NCBI GenBank assembly: GCA_022828595.1
Contig: JAKGHH010000007.1
Coordinates: forward strand, 41,897,973 to 41,961,972
Source: Nelumbo lutea
Taxonomy: Eukaryota > Streptophyta > Magnoliopsida > Proteales > Nelumbonaceae
DNA: 64,000 nt
Reading direction: 5' to 3'
Shown: positions 43,726 through 53,472 of the stretch, one piece after another
Layout of the letters: each line of letters starts with the position of its first letter
Numbering within the stretch: position 1 is the first letter of the stretch
Notes under the pieces: generated by a model
What the model was told of the DNA's origin: nothing
What the model saw: the letters and a program-made list of their open reading frames with translations, nothing else
The model's database searches: none
Program-made: the position numbers and the translations under genes

Positions 43726-45022
43726 GGGACAGGTGAATCAAAGGAGTAATGGGAGCAAGTGTACCTGGCTGATGAGACGGATCTGCCTCGGGTGAATCCG
43801 ATGATGTTGGTTGCATAGTGTCCGACTCCACGGCTCTTGAACTCTGTTGGCTCTTATGGCGACGATGAAAAACCCAGAATGGAGGAGGATCGGGTAAAGG
43901 AGGTAGTTGAATCTGAGTCGCCGCCTATTTCTCCTCAACCCTACTCTCGCCCGGAGGAGAAACCGAGAAGAACGGTTGACTCTCAAAGAATGAGACATCA
44001 ATGGAAACATAGTACTTGCGGGCAATGGGATCATAGCAACGATACCCCTTTTGAGATGAAGGATAACCAAGAAAAACACAAGAAATAGCCCGAGGGTCAA
44101 GTTTACCACGAGTAGGTGACGGGTTGTGGACAAAACAACGACACCCAAAAACACGCATTGGAATGGTGGACAGCGGGGCTGTAGGGAACAAGAGCTAATG
44201 TGGGGCCTTATACTTTAGTAGCCGAGAGGGCATGCGATTAATGATATATGTCGCACACAATACTGCATCCATCCAGAACTGTTTCGGCACATTCATATGA
44301 ATCAACAAGCCACGAGCAACTTCGAGAAGGTGACGGTTTCTTCGTTCAGCCACACCATTTTGTTGGGGTGTCCTGGCACAAGAGCTTCGCTGAAGTGACC
44401 CACTCGAAGCAAAGAACTTCGTGAGATCACTATGGAAATATTCCTTTGCATTGTCCGACTGGAAGATATGAATTTCCGTTTGGAACTGAGTGAACACCAT
44501 GCGTTGAAAATCTTTCACAATTTGTGGCACTTCATCTCGAGATCGCATAGGGTAAACCCAAGTGTATCGAGAATAATCATCAATCAAAGTAACAAAATAC
44601 TTATAACCAGCTACAGTAGGTAGAGTAACAAGGCCCCAAACATCAAAATAAACAATATGAAATGGAAATTCAGATATTTTATTTCGTAAAGGTAAAGAAC
44701 TTCTACAATGCTTACTCAACTGACAAGTTTGACACTGTAACTGACTCACTGGCAAGGACTCAAACAACTTTGGGAACATAACTTTTAACGACTCAAAAGA
44801 AAGATGACCTAAACGACTATGCCATAAATAGGCCCGACTCTCACTTGACGAACTTGTGGACTCAGTCGCCACTAGACCAGCATTGTTCTCCAACACGTAG
44901 AGACCATCCACCATGCTTCCTCTACCAATCGTCTTCCCCGAGGTCAAATCCTGAAACACACATGAAGACGGAAAAAAAGTGATTGAGCACAAAGAGTGAG
45001 TAAGACTACTAATGGACAACAA
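43726..45022 (-). pseudogene. Copia F pre-integrase and integrase
   Basis: YLWHSRLGHLSFESL (pre-integrase), CQTCQLSKHCR, HIVYFDVWGLVTLP (Asp), IFQSDNAKEYFHS (Asp), QQNGVAERRNRHLLE (Glu): all catalytic residues present. A TAG follows KYKAPH (44194-44192). The C-terminal part RVFGCRCFVHNPSPTRGKL continues to another TAG after RVEEK (about 43923). Confidence 0.9.
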
Positions 45023-45300
45023 ATTAATAGGTAATTTTGGAACGTACAGGACATTAGGAAGAGTAAGGCCAAGTGGGAGAGGTATGGTGCCTCGGCCAGC
45101 TATGGTAGAAAAAGAACCATCAGCCAGTCTTACCTTATCTCTCCCAGAGAGAAGGTTATATGTCTAGAACAAATTTGACTTACCGGTCATGTGATTTGAG
45201 GCTCCGGAGTCAATAATCCAAGGTGAATCAGTAGTATGAAATGACACATGGAAGGTTGTGGCATTACCTGATGTAGACGCAAATGAGGTAGGAGTAGGCC
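45023..45300 (-). pseudogene. Copia F protease
   Basis: SPWIIDSGASNHMTGKSNLF carries an intact DSGA active site, then a TAG, and YNLLSGRDKVRLADGS with VLYVPKL lead into the pre-integrase region. Confidence 0.82.
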
Positions 45301-46378
45301 CAGAATCCACCTGGCGGAGAGTCCTACCATACAATTCCAAATGTTCACGGAAGGAGTTGATAATATCTTCCTTAGGGTCAGAACCGGGATGTCTCTCCTG
45401 AGTTACGGAAGGACTAGTCTCTGTCGATGCCATATTAGCTGAGTTATACCTTTTTTGATTCTGCTGGCCTGGTTTCTTGCCCTGATCCGGTGCTGACTTC
45501 TTACCCAAATCCTGTGCCCATTTAGGTTTTCCATGGAGATCCCAACATGTATCTTTAGTGTGTCGTGTCTTCTGGCAGTGAGTGCACCAAAGCTTGCTTT
45601 TATCTTCTGATTTTTTCTGAGTGTCACCCCTTTTAAAGCCACCTCCGACATTTGTATCTGAATTTCCCCGGACCGCTAGGGCAACTGACTCCCCTTCTAC
45701 ACCATTCATCACACTTCTTCTACTTTCTTCTGACTGCACCAAGGCATACACCTCCCGGACTGATGGCAAGTCTTTACCACCCAAGATCTGTACCCTGATG
45801 GACTCATATGACGAATTCAGCCCTAGGAGGAAGGAAAACACTCGTTGTCGTGATACAAGTGACTTATAGGCCTTTGCATCTTCATCACACTTCCAATTCA
45901 CATTCTAATAGTGATCAAGTTCCTTCCATATTGATGTCAAATCAGAATAGTACATCGAGAGACTCCTCTCCCCCTGCTTGCAAGTAGAAGATTCAGCTTG
46001 TAGTTGATATATCTTGGCATAGTGTCTCTGTTCTGAATAAGTGGACTTCGCTTGTTCCCATACACAAGCAGTTTCAACCCACATAAAAGTCTTCCTTACT
46101 TGTGGTAGCATTGAAACCAAGAGCCAAGACATCACCATACTGTTCTCTTGGTTCCACCTATCATGCTCAGCACTTCTATACTTCGGTTCCTTTACTCTCC
46201 CATTGATGTATCCTATTCGCCCCCTAGCAGTGATGTAGAGTTTTATCCCCCTAGACCACTCAAGGCAATTCAGACCATCAAAGGGAATGACAGCCATGGG
46301 AAAGCTCATATCCATTCCCCCACTCACTCCACTGTGGCTCCCTGAGATCTCTGAAGTAGTAAAATTCTCAGTCGACAT
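45301..46378 (-). pseudogene. Copia F gag
   Basis: The chosen start ATG at 46378-46376 gives MSTENFTTSEISG; an upstream in-frame ATG at 46402 is possible. VIPFDGLNCLEWSRGIKLYI, GRIGYINGRVKEP, ENSMVMSWLLVSM and YYSDLTSIWKELDHY precede a TAG (45904-45902, normally Gln). Then VFSFLLGLNSSYESIRVQIL and a zinc knuckle CTHCQKTRHTKDTCW follow. Apart from the TAG, the frame is intact through to protease. Confidence 0.88.
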
Positions 46379-46906
46379 GGTCAAGCAGTTAATCAGTCCC
46401 AAACACCGGACTTAGGACCCCTCCTTACTCCACAAAACAATGCTCCACTCAGTTCACACCCACACACTCGGATTTACCAACCAGATTGAGCACGAACAGT
46501 ACCAAATTCCGGACAAAAACTGAGGTAATATTCAGCAGAATTCAGACCTGTATAGTTTTATCAGTCCCCACCTACCAGAATTCCAGAATGTCTAACAGCC
46601 ACTAATCAGCAGGAGAGATCCTTCTTACTTATAGTCAACTCAAACCATTGAGAAGACAGGTCATCATTGACCTACAGTTGTCTAAACACATGAACAGGAT
46701 CACACGATCCAAGAAAACTAGGGTTACACAGGTTTGATAGCATTCAGCCACCCCAGATTCATAGGGTTTTCACTCGGCACATGACCAAGGAGAGTAAAGA
46801 AGAGAAAAATAGGGAGAACTGTACCAGTTGTAGCTATTCTATAGTCCAGAATCAGATTTCTTTTCTGCTAGTCTGTTCGATCTGCTCTCTTTTAATCAGC
46901 ATTCCC
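46379..46906 (-). other. Leader of copia F
   Basis: 528 bp between primer site and gag without coding motif, as expected for the 5' untranslated/packaging region. Confidence 0.6.
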
Positions 46907-46918
46907 GCTCTAATACCA
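46907..46918 (-). other. Primer-binding site of copia F
   Basis: The minus strand reads TGGTATTAGAGC immediately after the LTR end; it is complementary to initiator-Met tRNA apart from one change. Confidence 0.88.
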
Positions 46919-47205
46919 TCTTGACAGTGTAGCCGGCCAGAGATAAGAGGAAGAGGAGAGAAGAGAAGAGAAGAAGAAGAGAAGAGAAGAGAGGAGAGAA
47001 GAGAGAAGGTTTGCAATGTAACAGTACTGGCGGTGCCAGTGTTTATTTTACTATATATAGGGCAACAAAAATAACAAGGGAAAAGACCCTTGTGCCCCTG
47101 AGTACAATAACAAACATAACAGAAAAAAAATGAAATAAAAAACACTTTAATTATCCAAACAGGCCCTAACATCTACAACTAAGTTATTTTAACATTATTC
47201 TAACA
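46919..47205 (-). mobile_element. 5' LTR of copia F
   Basis: 287 bp, ends as in the 3' LTR. TATATATAGGG-type promoter words (TTTACTATATATAGGG near 47048) lie within. It differs from the other LTR by several substitutions and a small indel in the purine-rich stretch, so it is moderately old. Confidence 0.9.
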
Positions 47206-47210
47206 GAATG

Positions 47211-47690
47211 CAAATCCAATTTGCCCTTCAACATGATTCTTTTTCCCTTCTAGTAGGCTAAATATCATTTCATTATGACTTTGTTTGGATTGGACATTAA
47301 CGGAAAAGTGGGATAGAACAAGGTTTAAAAAATCAACATGCATTATTACGCTGCATAAGAAAAAGTTGTCCATAATGCATTTCCAAAAAGCAATACTATA
47401 TTTTTTAAACTTTATTAGCATAATAATTGAAAACATGGTTCGCAATGACGACAATATTTGGCAAAATATTCTCAAAATATCCCCATTTTCTAGGTGGCGA
47501 TACAAAATCTTCCAAGAATCTTTTTTCCCAAATATCCCCAATATTTTACCAATATGTTGGCAATATTTTAGATCTCATTTATAGACTATATATTTAAAGT
47601 TCTGGAATTTTAGAATATTATTAAAACTTTTCAATATTTCATTAAAATCATCAGAAGTTTTTAAAAGTATTTTCCTACAAGAACCAACAA
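47211..47690. other. Intron sequence, no gene
   Basis: AT-rich with repeated AATATTTTGGC/CCAATATT words near 47440-47570. No coding or element end was identified. Confidence 0.45.
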
Positions 47691-47740
47691 GAAATTGATG
47701 ATTGAGAATTGGTTTATTACTATTTTGTGTGGGTCCTAAC
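47691..47740 (+). pseudogene. L1 endonuclease fragment left of copia G
   Basis: The frame WVLTN ends in CTAAC at the copia G target site, and TNVYGPNSYRER resumes after 53472, so the L1 was cut by copia G. The 5' part is truncated or decayed. Confidence 0.6.
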
Positions 47741-48030
47741 TGTTAGAATGTTAGAGTGATGTTCGGCTGATAAGAGTTCTTATTAGCCCATTCTTATGTT
47801 TAACTTATCTTGTAACTGGGCTTGTGTTAATGGGCCTAATCCTATTTAATGATTTAAGTCATCTGGGTGTCCCATCACTAATCAGGGGCATCCCAGTAAT
47901 TTCTTGTACCTTGTACTATATTCATCTATAAATAAAGGACTGGTCGACTGGCTAGAATAGTTCGACAATTTCAGCATCTCTTCTTCTTCTCCTCTTCTCT
48001 GCTACTTCGACTACAGTGGTTCAGCTTTCA
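47741..48030 (+). mobile_element. 5' LTR of copia G
   Basis: 290 bp, TGTTAGAATGTTAG to CAGCTTTCA. CTATAAATAAAGGAC near 47930 is the TATA region and GGTCGACTGG follows. The only clear differences from the other LTR are in CCTATTTAATG, AAAGGACTGG and GACAATTTC. Confidence 0.95.
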
Positions 48031-48042
48031 TGGTATCAGAGC
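48031..48042 (+). other. Primer-binding site of copia G
   Basis: TGGTATCAGAGC directly abuts the LTR; a perfect initiator-Met tRNA complement. Confidence 0.95.
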
Positions 48043-48807
48043 ATTGAGCACTTTCCTGGTTACTGCCGACGCCATCTCATCTTTCTTGCTGTAGTTCACC
48101 TTTTTTTCTCTGGGTTGCTGCTGTGAAACCCTAGGGTTGCAGGAGAACAACACAAGGTTCGACCTAGGGTTTCCCTTGGTTGTAGGGCGCAAGGGAGGTA
48201 AGACCCTGAAGCTAGAGTCCTACTAGTTTCTAGTAGTTAGCAGCTATTCGGCTGCTAAAGAGGTCTGTATAGGACAGACCTAGTTGAGGTCTGATTTCAG
48301 CAGTCCTAGTGTTGTCTGTAAGGAGGGGAACTCCCTTACAGTAGCAGTACTCGAGTGCAAAGTGGAGTCTACATAGCACAGGTCGGTTACCAGCCCAGAA
48401 CACTTTTTGCTGCTGTAACAGAGCTGCTTCAGAACTGTGACAGTCTCGCAAGTCTGAAACTGTGTTGCGAGCTGTCAGGACCTGCTGAGGTTACTTCAGC
48501 TAATCAGAACCTGCATCAGAACTGGTTCAGAAAAACCTTTACAAGACTGTGGCGACTTCAGTTACTGATCATTTCCAGGTCGGTTACCAGCCCTACTCCA
48601 GCTCTGTGAACTGGTTCAGTTACAGAATTTTTTCTTGCTGCTGTACCCGAACTGGTTTAGTCCAAGTGAAGCCTATCCGGTGTGCTACCAGCACTGTGAA
48701 CTCTGAGGAAGCCTATCTGTTTCAGCACTGTGACTCTGTGACTACTTCGGCCAGCCCTAACCAGAACCACCAACAGTACTGTAAATAACTCCTTGACCGA
48801 AGTTAGG
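48043..48807 (+). other. Leader of copia G
   Basis: 765 bp before gag. It contains a repeated CAGGTCGGTTACCAGCCC (about 48379 and 48579) and many AACTGGTTCAG words but no coding sequence. Confidence 0.55.
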
Positions 48808-49640
48808 ATGTCATCACTATCCAGTGAAGTTTCTTCTAAAGATAACAGACCTCTTATAAGGTCTTCAAACCTGGAGAACCTATCTGCAGCTTGCAGATTA
48901 CAAGTGTGCTATTGGATGAGTATAACTTTAGAGTGTCTGTCTCAGCAAGACTGTTTATTATTTACCTCTCGTGACCTCACTGGCTATTTGGATGGAGACA
49001 AGAAACAACCAGAAATTGGCAGTCCTGAATACACGTGGCGTAAGGAAAATGCCACAGTCATGTCTTGGTTGCTGGCCTCTATGACTCCTAGGGTGGCCAG
49101 AACTGTTCATCACTTCTCCACAGCTGCTAAAATTTGGGAGAAAGTATCTAAGACATATGGCCAGAAAAAGAACAATGCTAGAATCTACAGGCTGAACAAG
49201 ACATTGCAGCCCAAGGCAAGGAGACATGTCCGTGGCAACCTACTTTGCAACACTGGAAGGCTCTGGGAAGAGCTTGACCACCATTTGATTTTGGATTGGG
49301 AAAATGCTAATGATAAGGGGAGAGCATGATAAGCAGATTGAGGAGGGCAGAGCCAGTCAAGTTTCTGGCGGTCTTGACCCTGTATATGAAGGTATAAGGT
49401 CACAAATTCTAGGGAGAGATGAATTGATTTGAGCCATGTCTACTACCTGGTGAGGAATGAAGAAGGAGAAAAGGAGATGCAAGTTGACTCCCAGACACAA
49501 TCAGAACAACTGGAGAGCATTCAGCCTTAGTCTCCACTAAGGGGAATAGATTTTCAAATAAGAAGTCCTCAAGTGTACACATTGTGGTGGTGAGAAACAC
49601 AAAGGAGAAATGTTGGGTCCTGTACCCTCATCTGAAGCCA
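48808..49640 (+). pseudogene. Copia G gag
   Basis: ATG at 48808 starts MSSLSSEVSSKDNRPLI. Frame changes follow near 48900-48960, then TGYLDGDKKQPEIG, ENATVMSWLLASM, TYGQKKNNARIYRL and LWEELDHHLILDWEN. Another frameshift lies at about 49320 before ILGRDEL and a decayed zinc knuckle KCTHCGGEKH near 49570. At least four lesions; no functional Gag. Confidence 0.82.
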
Positions 49641-50206
49641 GCTGCTCTGAGAAAGGACAAAAGGCAACAGAAGGGCCACACAGCAAGTGGAATCTTGCCA
49701 CCAACAACAGTAGTGACAACTCACAGAGTATTCAGACAGTGTCATCTTCCACCGCAAGGCAGGCTGCCGACTCTTCTGGACCAAGTACTTTGGGCTTCAC
49801 AGCTAGTGAGGTAGAGGTTCTCAGTCGGGCATTAGCCCGTCTGAAGAACAATTCTTTAGCTTCCACCTCTCTTGCCAACTCAGGTACAGCCTCTGCATTT
49901 AGTGCATCTAGTTCCATTAATTCTACCTCTTGGGTGATTGATTCCGGAGCCACTGACCAATTGGCACATATGTCCTCATTATTCTCTACATATCATTTGT
50001 TGTCTGGCCAGGATAAGATCAGAGTAGCTGATGGGTCCCTCTCCACCATCTCTGGAAAGGGGGTGGTTGACCTAAGCAAAGATCTCTCTCTTAAATCAGT
50101 CCTACATGTTCCTAGTCATACCTCAAATCTATTGTCTGTTTCAAAGCTTACAAAAAATTTGAACTACAATATAACTTTCTTTCCTTTTCATTGTGTCTTC
50201 TAGGAC
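49641..50206 (+). pseudogene. Copia G protease region
   Basis: A Ser/Thr-rich linker, then WVIDSGATDQLAHMSSLFST (DSGA site intact), HLLSGQDKIRVADGSLS and VLHVPSHTSNLLSVSKL. It ends at a TAG (50204-50206) where related elements have Gln. Confidence 0.87.
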
Positions 50207-51235
50207 AGATTGACGATGAGAACGATTGGGAGTGGTCATGATTATGGCAGCCTCTACTATTTTGATGAAGATGTCAGCTCAGCCTTGCAAGCTTCTACTA
50301 CTAGTCCGGAATGTGCGGAGTCAATAGCTAGGCTGCACTTGTGGCATGCTAGGCTAGGTCATTTGTCTTTTTCTTCTTTAGCAATGTTGTTTCCCGAATT
50401 ATGTAAGGGCATTCCGAGTCAGAGTTTAATTTGTGATGTCTGTCAAATGTCAAAACAATGTAGATCAATGTATCCAATTTCTAGTAATGAAATTCAAGCC
50501 CCTTTTGATTTGGTTCATTCTGATGTTTGGGGTCCTTCACCCATTGATTCCATTGATGGCTTCCGTTACTTTATCAGTTTTATTGACCATTATTCTCGGT
50601 GCACTTGGATTTATCTATTGAAAGGACGTGAAGAAGTTTCCCGGATAACTATGATGTTTTGCAAGATGGTTGAAACACAATTTGATAAAAAGATCAAGCA
50701 ATTCCATTCAGACAATGCTGCTGAATACTTTGAAAGATCCCTGAACTCATTCATGGAAGATGCAGGCATGTTACATCAATCATCGTGTGCTTACACCCCT
50801 CAGCAAAATGGGGTCGCTGAGCGCAAGAACAGACATCTATTGGAGACAGCTCGAGCCCTTCTTTTCCAGCACAATGTGCCCAAGCAATATTGGTCTCAAG
50901 CTGTTCTCACTGCATCATACCTGATAAATCGGATGCCATCTAAGGTACTGGGTATGAAGACCCATTTCTCTGTTTTGTGTCCCACTCTTCCAGAATTTCC
51001 TCTTCCCCGCGGGTTTTTGGTTGTACATGCTTCATACATGTGAAAGATCCAAAGAAGACCAAGCTGGATCCTAAGGCTACAAAGGGAATATTTTTGGGGT
51101 ACTCTCCTACGCAGAAGGGTATAAGTGTTATGATCCTGTCTCCAAGAAAAAATATGTCACCAGGGATGTAGTCTTTTTTGAGTTTCAACCCTATTTCGAG
51201 TCTTCTCAGAATCCTCTTCAGGGGGAGAGTAGTGG
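50207..51235 (+). pseudogene. Copia G pre-integrase and integrase
   Basis: LWHARLGHLSFSSLAMLFPE, CDVCQMSKQCRSMYP, LVHSDVWGPSP (Asp), KQFHSDNAAEYFE (Asp) and QQNGVAERKNRHLLE (Glu): the catalytic triad is intact over a 277-residue open stretch. A frame change near 51000 precedes the C-terminal KTKLDPKATKGIFLGY. Confidence 0.9.
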
Positions 51236-51738
51236 GTTGGAAGAGGATTCTCATTCTCCCTTCCTTTTGTTCCCATTTCAGCACCTTCCACTACTACTAG
51301 CTATAACATTCCGGGTCAACCTAGTGAGACTTCCACTGTGCCAGTTGCTTCTCCAGATTCGGCTGATACTTCTGAAGGTTCCAGTAAACAAGAGAAAGAG
51401 ATACTTACATACAGTAGAAGGAAGAAGGCCCCTCAACCTCATGATTGCAACCAGTTGAACTCAGATCAATGTCTCTGCAATCCAAGGTAATTCTGATTCA
51501 CTCAATTCAGATTTGGATCTTCCTATTGCTCTCCGTAAGCCTGTTCGTTCTTGTACCACTCGGCATCCCATAGCCGATTATGTTTTTTACTCACACTTAT
51601 CCCCTGCCTATCATTCCTTTGTGTCTGCTCTTTCCTCTGTATGTGTCCCTTCCAGGTATTCAGAGGCGGCATCTGATCCAAGGTGGAAAGAAGCCATGAA
51701 TGAGGAGATGAAAGCCCTAATGAAAGCAAGGACGGGAA
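51236..51738 (+). pseudogene. Copia G integrase-RT linker
   Basis: The variable linker in several frames: LPIALRKPVRSCTTRHPIAD, VFYSHLSPAYHSFVSALSS and DPRWKEAMNEEMKAL (start of RT). Frameshifted near 51235-51500 and again at about 51740. Confidence 0.7.
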
Positions 51739-53166
51739 TTGGTGGACCTGCCAGAAGGGAAAGGCACTGTTGGGTGCAAGTGGGTATTCACAGTAAAGCA
51801 CAGGGAAGATGGGTCAGTTGAGAGGTACAAGGCCAGACTTGTGGCAAAGGGGTTTACACAAAAGGAAGGAATTGACTACAAGGAAACCTTTGCCCCAGTA
51901 GCAAAGCTCAACACAATCAGGGTTCTACTGTCACTAGCAGCAAAATTCTCTTGGGAACTTCATCAGCTGGATGTGAAGAATGCCTTCCTAAATGGTGATC
52001 TTCATGAAGAGGTATTCATGGAACCCCCACCTGGATATGATGTTGGAAAGAAGGTATGTAAACTAAGGAAAGCATTATATGGTTTGAAGCAATCTCCCCG
52101 GGCATGGTTTGAGAGACTTTGTTTGGCCATGAAGAAAGTAGGGTACACTCAGAGCAGTGCAGATCATACATTGTTTACAAGGAGACAGGATGACAAACTT
52201 ACAGCACTCATTGTGTATGTGGATGATATGGTGATTACTGGAAATGATGTGAGAGAGATGAAGAGGCTGAAGGAGTTCTTAGCTTCAGAGTTTGAGATCA
52301 AAGACCTGGGAAATCTGAGATACTTTCTTGGAATTGAAGTTGCTAGATCAAGAGAAGGAATCTACATATGTCAAAGAAAGTATGTGCTACATCTCCTAGA
52401 GGAAACAGGCATGATGGGGTGTAGGCCAGCAGACACTCCAATAGAACCAAGCCATGGATTACAAGAATCAATGGGTGAGGAATACTGTGATAAGGAAAGG
52501 TACCAAAAGTTGGTAGGAAAACTGATATACTTATTCCCTTACTCGGCCAGACATTGCCTATGCAGTGCATGTTGTCAGTCAATTCATGCACTCACCAAAG
52601 ACCCCTCATATGAGAGCAGTGGAAAGAATCCTCAGATACTTGAAGACTTGCCCAGGGAAAGGAATTTTATTCAGAAAAACAGCAGACTTGAAATTGAAGC
52701 CTACACTGATGCTGATTGGGCTGGGTCTGTTGGAGACAGAAAATCAACCTCAGGTTATTGTACATTCTTGGGAGGAAACCTAGTCACATGGCGTAGTAAG
52801 AAGCAGAATGTTGTGGCTAGATCAAGTGCAGAAGCAGAATACTGGGCTATGGCACACGGGGTTGCTGAACTCTTATGGCTCAGGACTCTCCTTAATGAGC
52901 TTGGTATCAAGACAGAGGGTCCTCTCAAGCTGTATTGTGATAATAATGCTGCTATCAACATTGCCAACAATCCTGTGCAGCATGACAGGACAAAACATAT
53001 TGAAATTGATCGACACTTTGTCAGAGAGATAATTATTTCAGGAGAACTCTGTGTTCCTTATACTCCATTAGGGATGCAGATTGCAGATGTATTAACAAAA
53101 GGGCTGGCATCAACAAAGTTCAGGGACATACTTGGCAAGCTAAACATGATTGATATCTATGCTTAG
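51739..53166 (+). pseudogene. Copia G reverse transcriptase and RNase H
   Basis: 475 open residues: [68 protein letters not shown] (catalytic Asps intact) and KDLGNLRYFLGIEVARS. RNase H: AYTDADWAGSVGDRKSTSGY, RSSAEAEYWAMAHGVAELLW, LYCDNNAAINIANNP and HIEIDRHFVRE, ending NMIDIYA. Between about 52535 and 52695 the protein is read out of frame by two compensating indels; the original frame there reads VVSQFMHSPKTPHMRAVERI. Confidence 0.92.
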
Positions 53167-53177
53167 CTTGAGGGGAC
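53167..53177 (+). other. Polypurine tract of copia G
   Basis: GCTTGAGGGGAC-like tract between the pol stop and the 3' LTR. It primes plus-strand synthesis. Confidence 0.8.
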
Positions 53178-53467
53178 TGTTAGAATGTTAGAGTGATGTT
53201 CGGCTGATAAGAGTTCTTATTAGCCCATTCTTATGTTTAACTTATCTTGTAACTGGGCTTGTGTTAATGGGCCTAATCCTGTTTAATGATTTAAGTCATC
53301 TGGGTGTCCCATCACTAATCAGGGGCATCCCAGTAATTTCTTGTACCTTGTACTATATTCATCTATAAATAAAGAACTGGTCGACTGGCTAGAATAGTTC
53401 GACATTTTCAGCATCTCTTCTTCTTCTCCTCTTCTCTGCTACTTCGACTACAGTGGTTCAGCTTTCA
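53178..53467 (+). mobile_element. 3' LTR of copia G
   Basis: 290 bp, nearly identical to 47741-48030, ending CAGCTTTCA before CTAAC. Confidence 0.95.
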
Positions 53468-53472
53468 CTAAC

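Larger units (their letters stand above)
41783..47205 (-). mobile_element. Copia F, complete structure
   Basis: 5,423 bp bounded by perfect 5-bp target duplications GAATG (41778-41782 and 47206-47210). LTRs of 284 and 287 bp, primer site at 46907-46918, polypurine tract at about 42067-42080, gag to RNase H in order. Same transcriptional direction as the host gene. The polyprotein has seven in-frame stops, all TAG, and two frameshifts. Confidence 0.93.
47741..53467 (+). mobile_element. Copia G, complete and young
   Basis: 5,727 bp bounded by perfect target duplications CTAAC (47736-47740 and 53468-53472). The two 290-bp LTRs differ at about three visible positions. Primer site, gag, protease, integrase, RT and RNase H are in order on plus, antisense to the host gene. 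It is inserted in an L1. Despite its youth, gag and pol carry stops and frameshifts. Confidence 0.95.

Noticed and set aside
43837..44088. Plus-strand charged open frame opposite copia F integrase
   Set aside because: Shadow of the pol frame on the minus strand.
48031..48042. tRNA-like sequence
   Set aside because: It is the complement of a tRNA 3' end (primer site), with no cloverleaf. No tRNA gene was recognised in the window.
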